Shown one piece after another: positions 21,816-33,845 of a DNA stretch of 64,000 bases. Position 1 is the stretch's first letter; each line of letters opens with the position of its first letter. The stretch comes from Talpa occidentalis (Eukaryota > Chordata > Mammalia > Eulipotyphla > Talpidae): the NCBI RefSeq assembly GCF_014898055.3, contig NW_023602073.1, forward strand, positions 81,758,678 to 81,822,677, read 5' to 3'. The notes beneath the pieces were generated by a model, which saw nothing but the letters and a program-made list of their open reading frames with translations, had not been told where the DNA came from and did no database searches. The translations under genes were made by a program, and so were the position numbers.

Positions 21816-23133
21816 CTTGGGTGGGCTTCTCTGTTCCCCTCTGGTTCTTCCAGGAGTCATCTGTCAGTTTCAAGCAGCCTTTAATGGAGAAAGGTCCCTG
21901 TTCTAAAATGCCGATGTGGGGACACACTCCCCTGTGCGCCTGGTCTGCCCCGGCGGTGGGTTCCTGCTCCACTCTGGGCTTGGACTGCAGGCCAGAGGGG
22001 GTCTGGCGTGGGCGAACTTCCCCCGCTCACCTCTGGCTCCTGAGGAAGCCTTCTGCAGGTAGTCTTTACTGAAGAAATGTCCCTGTTCTAAAATGATGAT
22101 GTGGGACACACTCCCTGCGCGTCTGGTCTCAGGCACACTCTTCTGCGCGCCTGGTCTGCCCCGGCTGTGGGTGCTCGCTCTCCCTGTGGGCTCAGACTAC
22201 TTGTTCGGAAGGAGCCAGGTGTGGGCTAACTCCCCAGCTGGCCACTAGCTCCTTCAGTAGCCTGTGCTGGGGTCAAGTCGCTAGGTGGCGCCAGAGATCT
22301 CTCCTAGAGCCCTTGGGGAGCTGATTTTCCACCCCGTGGGACAGGGAGCAGAGCGGGGATGGTAGGGTACACCTCAACGGCTTTGGGGTGCTGTGTCTGC
22401 CTTGTGCCCCACCGTCGTGGGGAACCCACGCCCCTAATTTCGTGCCCCAGGTCTCAGTTCCAAAGCCCTCAGTTCCAGGACACGGGCTGTAGCCCAGATC
22501 AGTGGCGCGGGAATGGTGCCTTTTGAATCCCGCTCCCCTGCCTGGGCGCCTTGTTCCTGCTCACTCAGGGAGGGCCTCCGCCGTCTCCCTGCAAGCCTAG
22601 GTCGCAGGCGCGGGACCTGGGCAGCTGCGATCCGGTCTGGATCCCCGCCACTTTCCGCGCAAGCTTACCGGGCGGCCGGGGCTGTGTGCTGGTGCTGGTC
22701 TCCTCCTGGGGGGCGGGGCTCTCTTTAATGGCGCCTGGAGCTCACCTCCGCGGCGGATCCTGCAGGGTTCGCCTCAGCTCCCGTTCACGGGGTGTGGTGG
22801 CTGCAATAGTTCCTTTCCACTCACAGTCCCGCTTGCTGTGTCCGTTTTTCTTGTTGGCCGTTTTGGTTTGTTGTTTCCTCCTCTCTGCCGGTCGGAGAGT
22901 GCTGACTTTGTGGGCGGGGGAGGGGAGCAGGGTTCTGCGCTTCCCTCCCTTCTAGTCCTCTTTTATGGCCACTTTCTTCTTCGGGTAGTTTGCTGGCGTC
23001 ACCCGTTTATCTTCCGTGTCTCAGTTCTCACTGGGACCTGCCGCTTTTCCTCCCTATTAACTTTTTTTAATGGGAGATCTTACTCGCAGCGTCTCCTCGC
23101 CGCCATGTTGCTCCGCCCCTCTTCATAATAATC
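21816..23133 (-). promoter_or_regulatory. L1-A 5'UTR / internal promoter
   Basis: A 1.3-kb GC- and CpG-rich leader, unlike the AT-rich surroundings. The extreme 5' end on the element strand has CAACATGGCGGC (23099-23110), a YY1-type site as in other mammalian L1 promoters. Near ORF1 two monomer-like repeats are visible: 'gtccctgttctaaaatg' at 21894-21910 and 22079-22095 (185 bp apart), each followed by 'acactcc' and 'tggtctgcccc' text. A CTCF-like core (TCGCTAGGTGGCGCC, 22278-22292, 13 of 15 consensus positions by eye) lies in a segment that L1-B lacks. Promoter activity is inferred from family knowledge. Confidence 0.85.
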
Positions 23134-23150
23134 CAAAGCTAGTCCTTTTA

Positions 23151-23440
23151 AAAAAAAAAATTATTTTTATTTTATTTATTTATTAATTTATACAAGCACT
23201 GGGTACAGTCAGAAGCGCAGGAGGGTGAGAGGATTCACCAGAGCCAGAGCGGGGAGCAGAGCAGGCAGAAGGACCGAAGTACACTGCTGAGGGGAGCAGC
23301 GGGCGGCAGGAGAGGTCTGCGCGCTATGTGGGACCCTCCTCCAGTGGCCGGGGAGCAGCCGGGGATCGAACCGGTGTTGCAGAGGCTGCGGGCAGCTTCG
23401 CAACCCAGCGCTCAACCTCTGCGCCACCAGGGGAGGCCCT
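23151..23440 (-). mobile_element. tRNA-derived SINE, younger subtype, abutting L1-A
   Basis: Minus strand: tail and AATAAA-type repeats at 23151-23190, 5' end 'gcgccaccaggggaggccct' at 23421-23440. It has the 11-bp 'cggggagcagc' insert next to the B box that is also seen at 39435 and, in part, 40839. Flanked by CAAAGCTAGTCCTTTTA (23134-23150, shared with L1-A) and CAAAACTAGTCCTTTTA (23441-23457). Confidence 0.95.
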
Positions 23441-23457
23441 CAAAACTAGTCCTTTTA

Positions 23458-24839
23458 TCATCTTAGGTGCAAGTTTAGCATCTTGGAGATGTGAGAAGAC
23501 TGGTTAATAGCAATGTAGTAATTGACAATAAAATATTAAGTTTATGCTCTGAATTTAAGAGCCCTTAATACCTGTGTACAAGATTAGAGTAAAAAGGACA
23601 ATTCATGAAAATTCTGGCTGGTCTCAGCCTTTCAAGAAAAACAGAGAGGAAAAACAAACAAATGCAATCTTAATCACCTCCCAGATTAGAACATGTACAT
23701 ACTCCTGCACAGAGACATCCACTGAGAGAGAAACTCACCAGAGGCCCCTGCAGACATGAGGAGACATTCATACCATGTGACAAATTGCTGCTCATCTGCC
23801 TTTGTTGTCAGAATCAGAGAAGTAACCAGCTTTATTCCAACTGATCAGTGGGTTGCCTGTATTAGGAGTACACTGCTGACCCACTCCTCGTATGACATGT
23901 GTCCCAAGTAACCATTTTTCCAGCCAAAGCAACTGAATTAGGTGGCTCTCTCCTTTTTCTGACCAAGGGCATATATTTTCAGGACAGCTAGTCAGGGTTT
24001 GGAATGCATTCTGCAGCTGTGACAGGGCCAAGGTACCAGCCTATATAAGGAAGAACTCATATTCTCCATATAATTGGCTTTGAACCCTTAATCAGCTGAG
24101 GGAGCTGAATGTTCATGGAGCACTTTCCCATGCTTTGCCTATCTGTGCACATAGACTCTCATGTAGTTCTAGACAAAGACAGATAGCTGCTCTTCACACA
24201 TGCAAATCATAGAGGACCATTGTACCTCCTCTAAATAGTTTTTGAGACTGACCACTCTAAGTTAACCCCTGAAAAGAAAATGTAGGGACAAATCAATTTA
24301 ACTACATGAGATATTCCTCACGGAACATGCTGTCATTCAAGACAGTCAATAAGTGAAATACTTGCCAAAAGCAAGATCAAACCGTAATGATAGATAAGTC
24401 TATTTTCCCCCAACACTTTGTTAATGTTATTGTTCTGCTTAGGTCATTGATTCTAAATTGGTCAATACCAATGTCTTTATACTCCTTGAAGATAAGATTC
24501 ACTACTTCCTAAACCTTTCTGTGAAACTTTGAGACATTTTATGTGTTGAGTTAGGATTTGTCTCAAATCCCAACCCTGCTTCTTTGTAGCTACACATTAA
24601 CAAATCCCAACTGCTCTGTGGTTTGAGTTCCTCATCTTAACACAAAGTACTTAGGGTTGATCACAACTCAGGTAGCCCAATTTCTCAATTTTTCCCTTCC
24701 CATGCTCTCAGTTAACAAAGTTCCTCATCAACATTCGCCCAAAGTAAAAGCCTAAGTCTTTTGTGTCATCCTCAGGAGTCCATCTGACCATTCCCTTTCC
24801 TGATTCTCTCTCCTGCTTGGTTTTCTTCTCTCTTCTCTT
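23458..24839. other. Unassigned stretch
   Basis: Ordinary AT-rich sequence. The 23790-24060 part is slightly more GC-rich and includes a 'tatataagg' motif near 24040, but I see no gene, LTR ends or repeat consensus. Confidence 0.4.
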
Positions 24840-25205
24840 TGTTCTTCATCTCATTCTGGCCTCCTTGTCTTTCTTCCCACACATCAGGCATCCTCTGGAA
24901 CAGCCTTTGCAGTGATGGAAATGCCTTCTGTCTGGATATCTGTGAGACTTTTTCATTTCTGTTAGCTGTTTACTCAAGTATCACCTTATCATTAAGGCAT
25001 TCTGTGGCCACTCTTCTGAAAAAAGTCCACACTTGTCCTAACATTGACCGTTACCTCCTCTCCCCTACTTTTTATCCTGCTTATAACATACTTGCCCCCA
25101 GGCAACCTCCATCAGGAAAGGGATTTTAATCACTGTTACATTCCAAACAGTTTGGTCATAGGGTAGATGCTCATTCATGTTTGTTATATGAATAATGAAT
25201 GAGTA
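24840..25205 (+). repeat. L2 LINE 3'-end remnant
   Basis: Plus-strand L2 landmarks in order: 'tactcaagtatcaccttatcattaaggcattc', 'ccttacctcctctcccc'-like text, 'atcaggaaagggatttt', and 'gtagatgctcattcatgtttgttatatgaataatgaatgag' at about 25163-25204. Short ORFs within it are chance. Confidence 0.65.
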
Positions 25206-27299
25206 AAACTGGTGCCTTTCTAACAATCCTGTTTAGGGATGTCTGTCCATATATTTCTGATACCATATATGATTTTGCTAGTTAACTATATTGTTTGATG
25301 GGCCCAGCCAAAGCTCACTAATGTATTTTATTTTTGTTTCTAAAGCTGGTCTTCTGGGGTAAGAAAAGAATAATCTCTATTCTTTTCAATTTCTTAATCT
25401 GATTTTTATTTTTCCAAAATGCATGCCTTGCTCCAAAATTATTCCTTCAAAATGGATTTATCTTGCAGAGTCATTGCTTCTTATAGCTTCCACAACATCC
25501 AGAGAGCAAGTCTTGAAAAGATAGTGTTTAAATTCAGGTTCCAAATGTGACTCTCCTTAATGCAAATTGAGTGTGAATTTATTAGAAACCATTAGTGGAA
25601 TAAATGTTCTCCTATTATGTAAATCTGTATCTTTAATCTGAAATGTGGAAAGTGAATTGCTTTCCAGAATATCTAATCTATGATTCTGTAATTAGGTGAG
25701 CAGGTGGTTAATTACAGGTGCTGTTAGTGACTTGCCCCTAATCACAAGAAAACACAAATAGCTAACTCTATGTGTCCCAAGTCACCCATAGGGGCAGTAG
25801 TGTTGGCTACACAGTTTTAAATCTAGAAGTGTGGTAAGTTCTTAAATCCATAAGTGTATCTAGGTATGTATTTTTGTTTTTTAAATATCCCAGTTGACCC
25901 TGAATAACTGATATACAAGTATGAAAAATTTTAGTGACACATTTATACTGATTTTATGTATTTTACAACTGTATTTGGTTGAATATTCAAAAAGCTGGTG
26001 AAACATGTAAAAAAATGGTGTTTTCTCTACATTTTTTTAACTGTGCTGTAATAGCATGTGAAAAGTCTAAATTGTAAATGGGGTAATTATTTTTTATCTC
26101 TCTGGCTAAATTGAAGATTGTGGAGCTGCACTGAGGCATTCAATTCATGATCTCACTTATTTTCTAGTAAGTATTTAAGTTATTGTGTTAGGGAAATAAT
26201 TATAAAACATATGCAGGTACTGAATTTGGGGTCCTAACCAGCAACATATAACCAGTGAAGTGAATTCTGTATGAGATCCTTCTAGTTACTAAAAGGACTA
26301 CATCTAAATATAAGAAGCCAGCAAAAGGAGTCGAATTTTTAATGCTAAACTTTTTGTTCAAAGGCATAAACTATTTACAAAAAGTAGAGAGATGATGGTG
26401 TGGAGACAGAGACTGACCCACAGCAAGAGACAGAGAACACAAAAGTGATCTTTAAAGACTAACTCTTTTCCTGCTTCTAAACACACACCTTTAAAATCCA
26501 GTCAGTGGTGTCAGTCGTTTCTCAAGCTTGAAAACCCTAAAGACTTATAGACATACAGAGAAGTAATACAAGGGAGATTGGTGGTGGTGGTCGGGAACCA
26601 GAGAAGCATTGTAGAATAAGCTGAAAATAGAGTAAATAACAGCAGTTGACACTGACTTCCAAAATGTTTTTTTTTTTTTTTTTCTCAAAAATGGGAAGGT
26701 ATTTTTCAATGAAGTACAGCATCATAATTTGTTATGAGGAAGGGTTAGGCAAGTTTAATGTTATTGGCTATATAAAAATACAGGAAATTTCAAATGCTAT
26801 ATATTACATAAAGAATTGTTGACTTTTCTCAGACCCCCATCTCCCCCAAAAAGTTCAATATTAGAATAAAACAAAAATACTGTAATAGTAAATATGGATC
26901 CTGAAATCACACATCAAAATAATCTCTGATAGCTTTACAGTCACCTTTTATATATGCATTTCCTTGGCCCATAGATCTTTGCTTATTCATTGTCTCCATA
27001 ATAGATCAATGTCAGTCAGAGTTTAAGTACAACTCCTACTTTTTGTGTAAGGAAGAGAAACCTGCATTTTTAATCAATAATTGCAATAAGAGACATGATT
27101 TGAGCCCTGGCTTTGGTGATCAAATCTATCTTCCCTTTTTATACCAGAATATTTTGTCTATCGGTGGTTTCCTACTGTCATTAAATACTGTTGAGGCTCT
27201 TAGGCATGATTTTGGGCCCTCATGATCCAACCCCATCTCCTATCTTTCTCTTTTCCTTCTTACACTGCTCTCTTATCATTCCAGCAGTTAGTCATTTGT
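25206..27299. other. Unassigned stretch
   Basis: AT-rich with no recognised repeat or gene. Poly(T) at about 26666-26683. Confidence 0.45.
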
Positions 27300-27780
27300 A
27301 GTTTGCCCAATATACCACACTGATTCACATCTGATTCTTCAGATGCTATTTCTTCTGCCTAAAATAGATATCTTCGTACATTTCATGTCTGCCTGGCAAA
27401 TTTAGGTCACAACTTCAGCCCCTTCCTTCTGTTTTCCCAAAACACCCTTTATCTATCACTAACGTAGCACATGGTAATGAGCTTCTGTGATAGAGGCAAT
27501 CTCTGCCCTATGGCGCAGGTCTAAAGGTGAAAGACTTGACCATTCAAAACATGATTTCCCCAGTGCCTAGCACAGAGTCTAGCTAACATTGAATGTGCAT
27601 TGTCTGTTGAGCTGAACTGAATAATGTAATTGATTCTGCCACAACGTATTCGTCTATCCATTCATCCATTCATTCAAACAACAGGTATTGGATTTCATTG
27701 CATTTGTCAAGGCTGTTGCTACTTGCTGTGCTAGCATATTCTTATACGTAAGGAATGATCAGATTAAAAGTTTTAAAATT
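27300..27780 (+). repeat. L2 remnant followed by a possible MIR end
   Basis: 27300-27640 resembles an L2 3' region on the plus strand ('ttctgcctaaaatagatatcttcg', 'cccagtgcctagcacagagtctagc', 'gaatgtgcattgtctgttgagctgaactg'). 27655-27780 ('catccattcattcaaacaacaggtattgg') may be the start of a minus-strand MIR. Confidence 0.5.
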
Positions 27781-29099
27781 GTAGTACCTTTGACAGTTTA
27801 GAAGTGATAAATTGAACAGAGAACATTGAAAATGCATTTTGCTTGCATCTGGTTATTTAAGTAGCACTGAAACTCCTAATGGTCTTTATAAGTATTCTAG
27901 AATCTAAGATATGATTTATTAAGTTGGATTTGAAAGTTAATTCTCATATAGCTAATAATCTAGTGCGACAAATTGTCTCAGGTGGAAGGATATTTTCAAT
28001 ATATCTAATAAGAAGAGAGAAAGGAATAAATTGAATGTTTTACATCTTGGCAATGTTGCTTTTTCCAGCCACATCTCCCAAAATGCTATCTCCATGAACA
28101 TTAAGACAAAAACATCTATGTTTGAAATATGCCACCAAGCAGGTTTTGTGTTATTATTTCCCTCTGCCAACACAGAAATAACACCTTACAGTGTTTTGTT
28201 TGCTTTCAAGAAAATAGAAAATTGGATATTATAGCCTCACATAACAGTGAATTCCTTCTGCTCTTATCAAAATTCATTATAAATTCTAGCTTATTGAAAA
28301 ATTTAAGCTAATAGTATTTTTGAAGAATTTTAGATGTGGGACTATATTGAACCATCACAGTGTAGAGAATTAAGAGCAGCCAGCTACCACCAGCAAGCCT
28401 CATCAGTCTATTGCTGTCATCTACTCTAGGAGTTGTTTCAAAAGCAGATGCTAAGTACAAATATCTACCATTTGAAAAAAATTCTAAGAGATCAACCTGT
28501 TTCAACAAATCTGTAAATTCCAGCCGCAAGATTTACAGGTTTCCTCTTCTATCTCAAAGTAGAATACTTGCTATGATCTGATGGATTATTTTGGGGGTCT
28601 GAGAAGTGTACTAGCATTCAATTTTTAGATGAAAAAAATTGAACATTCCAGACCATAAAATAACCTATGAAATCATGATAGGGATGTTCTTCATTTGGAT
28701 AGTGGGGGAAGCCTGTAGTTAAATAAAGACTATTTGTCTACATTTGGAAGCTGCAAATGAGAAAAATGACTATTTGAGTACTGATATTTGAAAAAATCTT
28801 GAGGAAAATTAATCATTTTCACTGATTTGGCTATCTAACAGTCTCTATACATATATTTTCTTCCATGTCTTTAATAAAATTTAAAAAACATAGATGTTAT
28901 GAGAAAACCTAGCTTTATATATCCTGATCATTTAATATAAACATATTTGATACTGTATTCTCAAATAAGCCTCCGAAATATTGTAATTTTTTTTTCTTTC
29001 ACAGAAAACATAAACTCCTTTTAAATAGGTATCATTTTAGGTTACTGTTTAAGAAAAAAATAGCATCTTCCCTACTTTTAAATGAACAAGAGGATTTCA
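27781..29099. other. Unassigned stretch
   Basis: AT-rich. Short ORFs only, and nothing recognisable. Confidence 0.45.
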
Positions 29100-29460
29100 G
29101 AAAACTGAAAAAAGCAGGACTGTGATGAGGAAACTTTAGCAGAGAGCTCCGAGATGCCCTCTAGGTTAGACAGTGGGTCTGGGAAAGCCACTGTAAAGAG
29201 GTGATATTTGAGTTGAGATCTGAATGATGAGCTCTGTGAAGAACTAGGTCAAGGATGCCTGCAGCTGAGAACATAGCAAGACAATGGCCCTGATGTGGGA
29301 AGCAGCTGGATGTGGCAAAGAATAGGTCCAAGTAACTGGGACATGTTAGGTAAGAAAGCAGAGTTAGCCTGAGGTAAGATCATGTGGGACTTTTAGGACC
29401 TTAGGTGGAGTCTGGAAAGCTTGTTAAAAGCAATGAGAAGTCAGATAGAGCTCTTTAGTT
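29100..29460 (-). repeat. L2 LINE remnant
   Basis: Minus-strand L2 piece collinear with the copy at 195-710: 'ggtgatatttgagttgagatctgaatgatgag', 'gcaagacaatggccctgatgtgggaagc', 'taagatcatgtgggacttttaggacctta' in order. Confidence 0.6.
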
Positions 29461-29844
29461 AAGGGAACAGGACGATTTTTTTTTTTTTTTAAAGATTCAT
29501 CAGTTTGCTGTACAGATAATGGATTGCAGAAAAATGGAACCACAAAAACTGGTGTTGCTAAGAATGCATGTAAGAAGCTGACTCCCAGCTTTTGTCAAAG
29601 CTACTCCAATTAGTTATCAATTCTATTATCAAATGTTTCAGATGAAGTTTTCCTGACTTTCCCCATGAGGAAATAAAGTCCATGATGTTAGATAACTCAG
29701 CTTTCTACTTGATCAAGCTGTGTCATAGCACTGTCCATTACTATTTCAAGAAAATCAGCACTCTTGACAGGAGACCAGAACTTGCAAGCCAAAGAAAATA
29801 CTAGTTTTTCTTAAGCTATTGAGGAAGTAGCACATTAAAGTGGT

Positions 29845-30015
29845 AAAGGAACTTATTAGCTAGCTACTATAACTGTGGGCAAGTTACTTGACTTCATTAG
29901 GTCTTAGTTTCATCATCTATAAGCAGAAATAATAACAGTTCTACCTCATAGGGTTGTTGGGAGAATTTCATGAGTGCTGTTCATAAAGTGCTGAAAATAG
30001 AACCTGGTGAGGACT
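29845..30015 (+). repeat. MIR SINE remnant
   Basis: Good MIR core match: 'actgtgggcaagttacttgacttc', 'tcttagtttcatcatctataa', 'ctacctcatagggttgttgggagaatttcatgagtgctgttcataaagtgctgaa'. One of the best-preserved MIRs in the window. Confidence 0.8.
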
Positions 30016-30519
30016 ATAAAATGATTACCAAAATATAAAAGAGAAGGCCACTGAGGCAAACAGGTGTCAAATATTGCAAGTGCTAGGAACCAAGTATCTA
30101 GGGGACATAGATGTGTGGAAAACTTTTATGACCTTGGGGAAGGCATATGCAGTAAGGGAATGATGGATATTATACATTGCTCAAAGAAAATGCTTAATGA
30201 CATTCCTGAGAGCACCCAGTATTGACTTTCTACCCAACAGTCATTTCCTTTCCTTTTTTTTTCTTTTTTAGTGCTTAGGTTTCACAACAAAAGCTCTTAT
30301 GCTGTGCACATTCATTCCCAGATTATATTTCTTGGTTTGACCATCTGACTCTAGCGAAGGACCTTCAAGAACTTGTGCGTGTGTATGTGTGAGATGGAGA
30401 GAGGAAGGGCATGCTTCTGATAACATTGTCTTTTTAATAATCAAAGAAAAACTCATGAGAAGATTCCCTTTTTCTCTCCAACTCCATGACTTTGAGTATT
30501 TCTGTATGAAGAATTGGTG

Positions 30520-31895
30520 TTTGGAATGGTGATAGCCAACACATTTGTACACAGTGTTTATATTTATATACCATGTGAAATGATCACCACATATGTAGTT
30601 AATATTCATCATACGTATTACAACATTTTTTCCTGTGATGAGAATTTTAAGATCTACTCTGTTAACTTCAAATAGGCTATAGATTACATTTCCATGACTT
30701 AATTTATAACTGGAAGTACTTTTTGACACCCTTCACCATTTTGCCCACTCCCCACCTGGCCTCTGGCAACCACCAATCTGTTCTGTAAATCCAAGAACTT
30801 GGCATGTTATTTTGGTCGTTTTTAGAATCCATATATGTGAAAACACACGATATTTGTCTTTCTCTGTCTGACTTCATTTAAAGCGAAATATGCTCTCAAA
30901 TTCCATTCATTTTCTCAAAAATGGCAAATTTTCATTCTTTTTATGACTGAATAATATTCCATTGTATACATATATCTTATTTTCTTTACCCATTTATCCA
31001 TCAGTGGACACTTGGTTATTTCTATATCTTGGCTATTATAAATAGTGCAGCAATGAACTTGGGGATGCATATTTCTTTTTGCATTAGTGTGTCTGTTTTC
31101 TTCATATTGATAGCAAGAAGTGGAACTGCTTCATCTTATAGTACAATTTTTAAATTTTTGAAAAATCTCCAAATTATTTTCCATAGTGGCTGCACCAATT
31201 TACAATTCCACCAAGAGTGACAAGGGTTCCGTTTTTCTACATCTTTGCCAGTTTCCATTATCTCTTTGATAATATTCATTCTACCAATGAGTGATCTGAT
31301 ATCTCGTGGTTTTGATATACAGTTCTGAGGATTATGATGTTAACTAAATATCTTTTCATATACCTATTAACAAACTGTCTTCTTTGAAAAATTCTCTATT
31401 CAAATCTTCTGCCCATTTTTAAATCAGATATTTTCTTATTTTTGCTGTTGAGTTGTATGAATTCTTTATGAATTTTTAATTAGTATATAAAGAATTTTAA
31501 TAATTTTGGATATTAATCTCTTATTAAATGTGAGATTTACAAATATCTTCTCCCTTTCATTAGGTTGCATTTTCATTTATTTTGATTTCCTTTTTTTAAA
31601 AGATTTATTTATTTATGCATACAAGAACTGGGGTACAGGCTAAAGGTATGGGGGGTAAGAGGATTCACCAGAGGCAGAGTGGGGAACAGAACAGGAAGAT
31701 TGACTAAAGCACACTGCTGAGGAGAGCAGGGTGAGTCAGGAGAGATCTGCTGCACCATGTTGGTAGCTCCCTGGCTGGGGATCGAACTCATGCTGCAGTG
31801 GCTGTGGCTAGCTTCATCGGTTGCGTCTTAACCCCTTGCGCCACCAGGGAGGCCCTATTTTGACTTTCCCTGTGCCAAAGGTTTACTTTTTCATT
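30520..31895 (-). mobile_element. Old L1 3' fragment with nested SINE
   Basis: Degraded minus-strand L1. The left part is a mammalian L1 3'UTR ('taacttcaaataggctatagattac', 'ccacctggcctctggcaaccaccaatctg'). From about 30860 the ORF2 C-terminal region follows ('gactgaataatattccattgtatac', 'ccatagtggctgcaccaatttacaattcc', 'ttctgcccattttt'). No intact frame. The 153-codon minus-strand ORF at 30268-30729 overlaps the 3'UTR and is chance. The SINE at 31591 is inserted in it. Confidence 0.85.
31591..31855 (-). mobile_element. tRNA-derived SINE inside an L1
   Basis: Older subtype ('atgcatacaagaactggggtacaggc'). Target duplications TATTTTGATTTCC (31578-31590) and TATTTTGACTTTCC (31856-31869), one small difference. 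5' end 'gcgccaccagggaggccc' at the right. Confidence 0.95.
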
Positions 31896-32088
31896 GGTAA
31901 TTCAGATAGAAATTTTTTATACAAAACAGAATCAATTTATTATTAGATTTAACTAACTTAAAATTGAGTTTTTAATAACTTTTTAAAAATAACATTGGTA
32001 TACAACACTGTATATGATTGAGAAATATAGGGTCCCATCTTTTCAGTTGCATGTTACCATAACCACCACCTAGTTAACCCATGGTCTT

Positions 32089-32357
32089 TTTAAAAAAAAA
32101 AAAATTATTTATTTATACATACAAGAACTGGGGTACAGGCTAGAGTTGTGGGGGGTTGAGAGGATTCACCAGAGACAGTGGGAAACAAAACAGGCAGATC
32201 AACTGAAATACACTACTGAGGGGAGCAGCAGGTGAGTCAGAAGAGGTCTGTTGCACCATGTGGGTAGATCCCTGGCCGGGGATCGAAGTCGTGCTGCAGT
32301 GGCTGTGGCGAGCTTCATAGGCTGTATCCTAACCCTTTGCACCACCAGGGAGGCCTG
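32089..32357 (-). mobile_element. tRNA-derived SINE inside an L1
   Basis: Older subtype. Target duplications AACCCATGGTCTT (32076-32088) and AACCCATAGTCTT (32360-32372). 5' end 'gcaccaccagggaggcc' at 32339-32355. Confidence 0.95.
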
Positions 32358-33119
32358 GGAACCCATAGTCTTCTGCCATTCTCTATTGTGCCACCTCCCA
32401 CCTTTCCTCCATTCCCTCCCTTTTGCCTTCTGGTATCCTCAATTTTGCCATCAAATTTCTAAGGTTTGGTTTTGGTTTGATGTTGTTGACTCTGCTTTCT
32501 CTATATTTGACATATAAGCATAACCATCAGGTTTTTGTCTTTCTCCTTCCTGCTTTTGTTGAGCAGCATAATCCCCTGTACTCCCAAAATTGTTGTTGCA
32601 AATAGCAAGTGTTCATCTCTCTTCTGGCTGAGTAGTATTTTATTGTAAAGAAATATATGCCACATCTGTCTTATTCACTCATCTGTCCTTGGGCACTTAG
32701 GTTGTTTGCATAACTTGGCTGTTGTAAATATGGCTGCAACAAACATAGGAGTATAGATAGCCCTTCAAATTATTATTTTTTCATGATTTGGGTAGATATC
32801 TAGTAGAATGGCTGAATAATATGGTGGATTTGTTTTTAATCATTTGAGAAACCTCCATATTTTCCATAGACAAGTCTATATTCCCACCAACAGTATATAA
32901 GGATTCCTTTTTCTCCACAGTCTCCCTTATGCTTATGGTTTCTAGTCTATTTGATATGGGCCGTTATCGTGGATATTAGGTGGTATGGCATTGTGATTTT
33001 GATTTGCATTTCCCTGATAAGTGATGGTGAGTATTTTTTTCTTGTTTGTTAACCATCTGTATATCTTCTTTGGAGAAGTGTATTTTACTGTTATGTTTAC
33101 CCATTGTTTGATTGGGTTG

Positions 33120-33395
33120 TTTTTTTTTTTAAGATTTATTGATTCATTGATTGATTTATGCATACAAGAGCTGGGGTACAGGCCAGAGATGGTGGGGGGA
33201 AGGTGAGAGGATTCACCGGAGACAGAGTGGGGAGCAGAACAGGCAGACAGACTGAAACACACTGCTGGGGGGGCGGGAAGCAGCGGGCAAGACAGGAGAG
33301 GTCTGCCTCTCCATGTGGGTTTCTCCCTGGCCAGCCGGGGATCGAGAACTTGTGCTACAGAGGCTGTGGACTGCTTCATGGTGTGGCGCTTAACC
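33120..33395 (-). mobile_element. tRNA-derived SINE inside an L1, 5'-truncated
   Basis: Tail at 33120-33140; the body runs to 'ggtgtggcgcttaacc' at 33380-33395, lacking the last 20 or so bases of the normal 5' end (the A-box start). Short duplications TGGGTTG at about 33113-33119 and 33396-33402. Loss of the A box would cripple Pol III transcription. Confidence 0.9.
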
Positions 33396-33845
33396 TGGGT
33401 TGCTTTTTTTTAGTTGTATGAGTACTTTGTAGTGTCCTATCTGATGTGTGATGTGCAAATGTTTCCTCCCACTTGGTAAGGTGTCTTAATTTTACTAATA
33501 CTTTCTTTTGCTGTGCAGAAATTTAATTTGTTGCAGTCTTATTTTTTGTTTTTGTTGCCTTTTAGTCAGATCCAAAAAATCATCACTAAGACCAGTGTTA
33601 AGGATTTTACAGCCTAAATTTTCTTCTAGGAGTTTTATGGCTTCCTTTATTACATTCAAGATTTTGAATTTTTGTGTTTGGTGGATAGTAGTCCAGTTTC
33701 ATTAGTTTGCATGTGTCTACCCAGTTTTCCTGACACCACTTACTAAAAAGAATGTCATTTTCCCGCTGTATGTTCTTGGCTCCTTTGTCATAAATTAATT
33801 TGCCATATATGTGTGGGTTACTTCTGGCTCTCAAATTCTTTTTAA

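Larger units (their letters stand above)
16657..23133 (-). mobile_element. L1-A: full-length LINE-1
   Basis: A 6,477-bp non-LTR retrotransposon on the minus strand with all parts: GC-rich 5'UTR (21816-23133), ORF1 (20748-21815), 79-bp spacer, ORF2 (16842-20669) and a short 3'UTR with a T-run on the plus strand at 16657-16670. Perfect 17-bp target duplications flank it. The ORF1 frame is open, but ORF2 carries at least six frame changes, so the copy is not autonomous. It retains more CpG and a longer 5'UTR than L1-B. Confidence 0.97.
31960..33845 (-). mobile_element. Old L1 3' fragment with two nested SINEs
   Basis: A second degraded minus-strand L1, directly downstream in the same orientation. 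3'UTR text at 31995-32088 and 32360-32560, then ORF2 C-terminal sequence. The frame at 33607-33834 reads NPHIYGKLIYDKGAKN and WCQENWVDTCKLMKLDYY, matching the same segment of L1-A. Interrupted by SINEs at 32089 and 33120. Ends at about 33845, so it is 5' truncated. Confidence 0.9.

Noticed and set aside
29470..29492. T-run plus 'aaagatt' at 29476-29498 as another SINE
   Set aside because: The following sequence does not match the SINE body.
30268..30729. 153-codon minus-strand ORF, one of the longest outside the full-length L1s
   Set aside because: Its upstream part coincides with an old L1 3'UTR and it has no known motif; treated as a chance ORF.
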